Part shown: piece by piece, positions 63,081 to 64,000 of the stretch | Layout: every line of letters starts with the position of its first letter | Position numbering within the stretch: position 1 is the stretch's first letter | From: Lysobacter enzymogenes | GTDB taxonomy: Bacteria; Pseudomonadota; Gammaproteobacteria; Xanthomonadales; Xanthomonadaceae | Direction of reading: 5' to 3' | DNA length: 64,000 nucleotides | NCBI RefSeq assembly: GCF_023617245.1 | Contig: NZ_CP067396.1 | Coordinates: 4,588,001 to 4,652,000, forward strand | The notes under the pieces: generated by a model | Told to the model about the DNA's origin: nothing | Databases searched by the model: none | The model's input: the letters and a program-made list of their open reading frames with translations, nothing else | Program-made: the position numbers and the translations under genes

Positions 63081-63215
63081 CCATCTTCCGACCGACGCCT
63101 CTACGTCTCGATGACGGGGCGGGCCGCAGGAATTGGCACCTTCGCGCAGCTTGCGCTGCGTTGGGTTGCCCCGGCTTCTAAGGGCCTGTCCCTCAGCCGG
63201 TCTCGATGGATGGGC
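63081..63215 (-). promoter_or_regulatory. SAM-I (S-box) riboswitch upstream of metX-metB-hom
   Basis: Read on the minus strand: CCCATC and GATGG form P1; ATCGAGACCGGCTGAGGGAC and AGGCCC make the conserved 5' core; AGCCGGGGCAACC and GAAGGTGCCAATTCCTGC follow, all S-box consensus. The strand then has a GC-rich hairpin (around 63053-63080) with no T run before the metX start. Translational rather than transcriptional control is inferred. SAM binding should lower expression of all three genes. Confidence 0.87.
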
Positions 63216-63374
63216 ACAGTCTGCCGAGCGTATGGAGGCGTGTCAATCGCTTCATCCGCATATAGCGATTTATTATTTAGCCGACCGGCCCGCGGCCCGC
63301 GCGACCGCCCGGATCGCGCCCGCGCGGGCCGCGTCGACACCCGCTCGCCATCGCCGCCGCATACACTTGCGCCG

Positions 63375-64000
63375 ATGAACAGCCGCCTCGTCGCCGTCCT
63401 GCTCGCCACCGCCCTGCTGTCCGCCTGCGCCTCGGCCCCGCCGCGGCCGGCCGAACCGCGCCGCAACGCCGAGCCGCCGCCGGGCACGCGCAGCCTGCCC
63501 GAGCGCTTCGTCTCCACGCCGCAGGCGCGCGACGAACTGGACTCGCTGGCGACCTGGCCCGCCGCCGACGGCTCGACCTGGCTGATCGCCACCGCCAAAT
63601 CGACCCACCGCCTGGCCGTGTACGACGCCGACAGCGGCCAGCGCCTGCGCGAATTCGGCGAAAAGGGCGAGGCGCTCGGCCAGTTCAAGCGCCCCAACGG
63701 CGTGGCCGTGTTCGGCGACTATCTGTTCGTGGCCGAGCGCGACAACCACCGCGTGCAGGTGCTGCGCCTGCCCGAGTTCGCGCCGCTGGCCAGCTTCGGC
63801 GAGGCCCAGCTGCGCAGCCCGTACGGCCTGTGGCTCAACGAGACCGCGCCGGACGAGCTGGAGGTCTACGTCACCGACAACTTCATGTACGGCGCCAAGT
63901 TCGACCAGGTGCCGCCGCTGAACGAACTCGACCAGCGCGTGCGCCGCTACCGCCTGCGCTTCGACGCCGACGGCCGGGTCGGCAGCGAGTACCTGGGCGC
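63375..64000 (+). CDS. Lipoprotein with phytase-like beta-propeller (cut by window edge)
   Basis: At least 208 codons, open at the right edge. Lipoprotein signal NSRLVAVLLATALLSAC with lipobox LSAC. The visible part begins a six-bladed propeller: LATWPAADGSTWLIATAKST, LAVYDADSGQRLREFG, GEALGQFKRPNGVAVFGDYL and FVAERDNHRVQVLRLPEF. Resembles the beta-propeller phytase-like lipoproteins annotated in xanthomonads. Phosphate release from phytate is possible but the catalytic residues are outside or not confirmed. Confidence 0.75.
   Translation, partial: MNSRLVAVLLATALLSACASAPPRPAEPRRNAEPPPGTRSLPERFVSTPQARDELDSLATWPAADGSTWLIATAKSTHRLAVYDADSGQRLREFGEKGEALGQFKRPNGVAVFGDYLFVAERDNHRVQVLRLPEFAPLASFGEAQLRSPYGLWLNETAPDELEVYVTDNFMYGAKFDQVPPLNELDQRVRRYRLRFDADGRVGSEYLG

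Overview
The window is about 70% GC and densely coded. It reads as a chromosomal segment of a gammaproteobacterium of the Xanthomonadaceae, most likely Lysobacter. Supporting this are twitching-motility genes (pilT/pilU), an XVIPCD-tailed type IV secretion effector, a secreted multidomain GH18 chitinase, a lipase/foldase pair, an MetX-type methionine pathway under a SAM-I-like riboswitch, and three families of short palindromic repeats typical of that group. The genus is inferred; no rRNA is present.

Layout. 0.2-6.5 kb: mgtE; then on the minus strand an antibacterial effector with its presumed immunity gene, pyrB, and the coupled algH-ruvX pair; then tag. 6.5-14.2 kb: a DUF4153 membrane protein; a tightly coupled three-gene operon (ATP-grasp ligase, FemAB-like acyltransferase, Rieske oxygenase) of unknown product; a barrel-like orphan protein; and a small exported-protein gene interrupted by an in-frame TAG. 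14.3-19.6 kb: pilT-pilU, divergent yggS, a HAD phosphatase, proC and a DUF4426 lipoprotein (an order I recall as similar in Pseudomonas). 19.6-30.4 kb: lipase and its chaperone, a BtuF-like protein, an AAC(6')-like acetyltransferase next to pdxH, a glycerate-kinase-like gene, dodecin, aroK-aroB, two orphans, a WGR protein and hemE.

30.5-42.4 kb: a cupin, then three consecutive giant hybrid sensor kinases (about 1,190-1,220 residues each) whose sensor halves have diverged while their kinase/receiver halves are almost the same. 42.7-48.5 kb: a coupled yceI-cytochrome b561-yceI operon, a glutaredoxin-like gene, sdaA, a zinc-ribbon protein and an alpha/beta hydrolase. 48.7-54.6 kb: a Tat-exported molybdo-hydroxylase (large subunit, 2x[2Fe-2S] subunit, triheme cytochrome c) and another hydrolase whose 3' end is duplicated together with a repeat element. 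55-57.5 kb: the chitinase behind a palindromic operator resembling a NagR box. 58.1-64 kb: a DUF3089 lipoprotein, the metX-metB-hom operon with its riboswitch, and a beta-propeller lipoprotein that runs off the right edge.

Most adjacent same-strand genes in the operons overlap by ATGA or GTGA, so translational coupling is the rule. Starts were moved inward from the longest frame wherever a ribosome-binding site, a stop/start overlap or a family N-terminus supported it. No tRNA, rRNA, CRISPR array, insertion sequence or prophage was seen.
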